From assembly GCA_018396875.1 (NCBI GenBank), contig JAGTQG010000001.1, positions 13,077-77,076 of the forward strand: a stretch of DNA of 64,000 bases. The letters run 5' to 3'. Made by a program: the position numbers and the translations under genes. Source of the stretch: Candidatus Bathyarchaeota archaeon. Its GTDB lineage: Archaea; Thermoproteota; Bathyarchaeia; Bathyarchaeales; Bathycorpusculaceae. Below, one piece after another: positions 61,536 through 64,000 of the stretch; within the stretch, counting starts at the first letter, position 1; the number at the start of each line of letters is the position of its first letter. The notes beneath the pieces were generated by a model, which was not told the DNA's origin, searched no databases, and saw only the letters and a program-made list of their open reading frames with translations.

Positions 61536-64000
61536 TCACATGAAGCGTTCCAGTTTTGTCAACCCAATTATTTCTTCGAAGTCTAAGCCTAACGCGTCTA
61601 GGACTTGGTCGAAGGTGGAATGCAGATAGGCTATGTATTTGTCCACGTCTATCTCGTTTTTTGTTGCCAGCTCAACAGGCTTTACGTGAGGTTCGTTAAC
61701 GACCTTCACAAAACTTATGAGGTCACCTGCTTTGAGTTCTATTCCACTATCTTTGAGGATTTTTGCTGCCTTCACATGTTGTGGCGTTGTTTTTGTGTAG
61801 CGTTCAAGTTCCTCGCCCAAGACTACGTTGAAGGCAAGCTCGTCCAAGCTTTCCCATTCTCGTCTTTTCAGGCGGAAGTAGCAGTCTCGAATTATTTGTA
61901 TTATTTCTTTTTTCGCCTTTTCAAAGTCTGCAGGGTTTTTCACGGTGGCTAATTGTTCCTTCATTTTGTCGAAAGCCTTTTTGATGAATATGGGTATGTG
62001 ACGTTTCTTGCCAGTCAAGCCTTTCACGTCAACGCTTCCGTCCTCCAAAACGCCTAGATAGTTCTTTTTGCGGGAGCTGAAAACCGCGTAGCGGTAAACC
62101 TTGTCCACGTCCAAGCCCATTTTAAGCGTTTTTTCAGCCCAATCTTCAAGAGCTTGTATCTGTTCCCTTGTAGGGTTTTTTAGGAAGACACTGTCGGTGT
62201 CGCCGTAAAGCACTTGAATGCCTAGCTCCTCCGCCTTCTTGATTATTTGGGTTATAGAGTGTCTGCCCACAGCAGCGGTGGCTTCAGCCACTGGTGGACA
62301 GTAGAGGTCGAAGGTTTCTGCACCGAAAACTCCGTAACTGGCGTTCAAAATCACTTTCAAAGCACCTTGGATTATGTTGTACCAGCTTCTAAGCTCCGGC
62401 GGTAAAGTCTTATCCTTTGATTTGGGCTTGTACCAGTAAACCCGCAGGTCTCGCAACGCGCCTATTAACAGGCTTTCTAAAGCGCGTTTTTTACGGCAAA
62501 CCCAGTGGGGGGTGTCTGGCACAAGGTTTGACCGGCATTCTGGATGACTGCACAAAATTGACTGATAGCCTAGGTTCCAAACTTTTATTATGGATGGGTA
62601 TAGGCTTGGGAAGTCCATTACGGCTACGTTGAAGTGAACGCCTGGCACGGGTTCGACAACTATGGCGCCTTTGTACTTTTTGCCCTTGATTATGGCTTTT
62701 GTGGCTGTTTTGCCTTTTAAGGCTAGGATGTCTTCCGCGTTTGGAATCAGCATGCCTTTTCGACGGTGTTCGCGGTGCATAAAGTTTCTTATCCAGCGTG
62801 AGACACCTTGTCGGCTCACGTCTTCCATGGGCATGCTGCTTATCCTAGCCAAAACAAGGATCAACTTCAAAACAAGCTCGTCGTCGAAGCTTGTAAGCTT
62901 GTAGGCGATCTCCGCGTCTCTGAAACAGTATTTGGCAAGTTCTGTGTAGGTTAATTCTCCTATACTCTTTTCCAGCGGTATTTTGTCCAAGCCTACTAGG
63001 GCTTTTCCAACATCGCCTAAAGTGACGTCGCGGTAGCGGTTGTTGAAGGCGTAGATTTGAATGGAACGGTTAAAGAAGAACTTGTAAAGGTCTATGTGCA
63101 CGCCGTATTTCAGCAGGCAAACGCGTTTGCCGAGTTCTATTGGGATTTCATCCCTTTTGAAGCCGAATTTTTCTGCTCTATGCGCTAAATACCGCAGGTC
63201 AAAGTCGTCGCCGTTGAAGGTGATGATGAATGGGTAATCCCACAAGACGTCAAAAACAGCTTTCATTAACGCTTCTTCAGAATCGTAAAACTCCATTTTA
63301 ACATCTGCAGGCAAACGTTCCGTGCCTTCACGCACACCCACACGTTTTAAAAGGAGCACCCGTTTCTGCCCGTCTGAACCATAAACTGAAACGCAGACTA
63401 TGGGGTATTCTGCGACGCGGGGGTCTGGCATACGCGTAGGGATCGGTGACTGCACTTCAATGTCTATGGCGGCGTAGCGAAACCTTGGCGCCGGATACTC
63501 CAACAGCCTAGCCCACTGTTCAATGTATTCAAGCTCTTCGGCGTTCGCGTCCTTAAACGTGCCGACAATTTGCTTGACCATCTTTTCAGCTTCATCCAAA
63601 AATGTTTGAACAAGACTGCCGTTCTTAACTTCGTAAACCATGCCCGGCAAAAGCCCACGGTCATAAATGTAGGATTGGTAATACTTTATTTTGGCTTCCC
63701 AAACCTTAATGGACTCAGCTGGCACTGGCACAACCTTCGGAAAATCTTCCGGAATGATGTCCCTAATACAGCCTTTTGGGCGTCCGCCAATAGCCAACGG
63801 ATCTTTAGCCACAACTTTTGTAACAGTGACTGTTTTGTCCATAAGGGGGTTATATTTTTCCTCAATTTCAAAGTGGTCGAAGCCGGGATGCTTAACCAAC
63901 CGGTCAATTTTTTCCAACTCAAGAGGTGAAAGGTTCGTGTAGCAGTATGGCTTATGTCCAGTGTTATCGTACCAAAAATAGATCCGCCCAGAAACAGGCT
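61536..64000 (-). CDS. polB: Family-B DNA polymerase, 5' end outside window
   Basis: The frame is open from a stop at 61536 to the window edge; the TTG at 63917 is internal, because upstream codons continue with GRIYFWYDNTGHKPY, a typical PolB N-domain strand. The 821 visible residues hold the proofreading motifs ExoI (AAIDIEVQS), ExoII (TFNGDDFDLRYL) and ExoIII (YCFRDAEIAY), and the polymerase motifs A (DFPSLYPSI), B (KVILNASYGVFG) and C (YGDTDSVF). Both activities appear intact. The thumb (KHVKAAKIL) follows. It would be a replicative or repair polymerase of the PolB1/PolB3 kind; I cannot decide which. Confidence 0.95.
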   Translation of the reverse strand, partial: PVSGRIYFWYDNTGHKPYCYTNLSPLELEKIDRLVKHPGFDHFEIEEKYNPLMDKTVTVTKVVAKDPLAIGGRPKGCIRDIIPEDFPKVVPVPAESIKVWEAKIKYYQSYIYDRGLLPGMVYEVKNGSLVQTFLDEAEKMVKQIVGTFKDANAEELEYIEQWARLLEYPAPRFRYAAIDIEVQSPIPTRMPDPRVAEYPIVCVSVYGSDGQKRVLLLKRVGVREGTERLPADVKMEFYDSEEALMKAVFDVLWDYPFIITFNGDDFDLRYLAHRAEKFGFKRDEIPIELGKRVCLLKYGVHIDLYKFFFNRSIQIYAFNNRYRDVTLGDVGKALVGLDKIPLEKSIGELTYTELAKYCFRDAEIAYKLTSFDDELVLKLILVLARISSMPMEDVSRQGVSRWIRNFMHREHRRKGMLIPNAEDILALKGKTATKAIIKGKKYKGAIVVEPVPGVHFNVAVMDFPSLYPSIIKVWNLGYQSILCSHPECRSNLVPDTPHWVCRKKRALESLLIGALRDLRVYWYKPKSKDKTLPPELRSWYNIIQGALKVILNASYGVFGAETFDLYCPPVAEATAAVGRHSITQIIKKAEELGIQVLYGDTDSVFLKNPTREQIQALEDWAEKTLKMGLDVDKVYRYAVFSSRKKNYLGVLEDGSVDVKGLTGKKRHIPIFIKKAFDKMKEQLATVKNPADFEKAKKEIIQIIRDCYFRLKRREWESLDELAFNVVLGEELERYTKTTPQHVKAAKILKDSGIELKAGDLISFVKVVNEPHVKPVELATKNEIDVDKYIAYLHSTFDQVLDALGLDFEEIIGLTKLERFM

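Noticed and set aside
61536-63917. A DNA polymerase B starting at TTG 63917
   Set aside because: The upstream codons to the window edge are open and encode recognisable PolB sequence (GRIYFWYDNTGHKPY), so 63917 is internal and the gene is truncated by the window.

Overview
The window is a gene-dense archaeal chromosome segment, most likely from the TACK side of the tree and plausibly a Candidatus Bathyarchaeia genome (lineage is an inference). Core archaeal markers are all present: topoisomerase VI A and B, a group II chaperonin, family-B DNA polymerase, aIF5B, ABCE1, KEOPS subunit Cgi121, Sua5, CDP-archaeol synthase, an STT3/AglB oligosaccharyltransferase, endonuclease Q and RadB. Carbon metabolism is of the folate/amino-acid-fermenting kind: glycine cleavage H and T proteins, a folate-type 5-formyl-THF cyclo-ligase homologue, glutamate formimidoyltransferase, threonine dehydrogenase plus KBL, an AOR with its ferredoxin, and a bacterial-type GAPDH. 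I saw no rRNA, tRNA, CRISPR array, insertion sequence or prophage. Many genes start with TTG or GTG, neighbours often overlap by a few bases, and no gene-free gap reaches 300 bases.

Layout. 1-6.4 kb: truncated NAD-kinase-like gene, DUF1028 protein, threonine catabolism pair, a cyclo-ligase homologue, then AOR/ferredoxin on the minus strand. 6.5-12.7 kb: VTT membrane protein, EndoQ, a small unknown, the TldD/TldE protease pair and an iron-sulfur membrane protein. 12.7-18.6 kb: an alpha-glucan cluster (two glycosyltransferases, a half-glycosyltransferase, GH57 amylase, wHTH protein) that also holds a degenerate nuclease-fold protein. 18.6-24.7 kb: PGK, GAPDH, a disulfide reductase, GcvH and a secreted subtilase. 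24.8-28.4 kb: radical SAM protein, GldA-like dehydrogenase, membrane-anchored TIM-barrel hydrolase. 28.4-36.8 kb: information-processing genes (aIF5B, Top6A/B, cytidine deaminase, ABCE1), an overlooked 24-residue acidic microprotein and an isoaspartyl peptidase. 36.8-42.7 kb: a candidate C/D box sRNA, THUMP protein, Cgi121, a phosphoribosyltransferase, and a hut operon that lacks hutH. 42.7-55.6 kb: thermosome, Sua5, an unknown secreted/anchored protein, CBS protein, UbiD decarboxylase, a PAC4-like protein, Nth, Clp1/Grc3-type kinase, RuvC-fold protein, RadB, CarS, an OSTC-like membrane protein and topoisomerase I. 55.7-64 kb: small zinc ribbon, GcvT, STT3, Alg7-like GlcNAc-1-P transferase, SecB-like protein, QueT with a structured leader, and DNA polymerase B cut by the window edge.

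The most interesting signals are: (1) a structured 5' leader of queT whose predicted transcription start coincides with the first base of a long hairpin and which carries a perfect anti-Shine-Dalgarno, a candidate archaeal riboswitch for a 7-deazaguanine; (2) a small protein resembling the eukaryotic proteasome assembly chaperone PAC4/PSMG4; (3) a three-TM protein resembling the eukaryotic OST subunits OSTC/OST3/OST6, in the same region as STT3 and the Alg7-like enzyme; (4) a 24-codon (Glu)4-Trp repeat gene; (5) a C/D box sRNA candidate. Function calls rest on motif recognition and recalled family sequences, not on searches.
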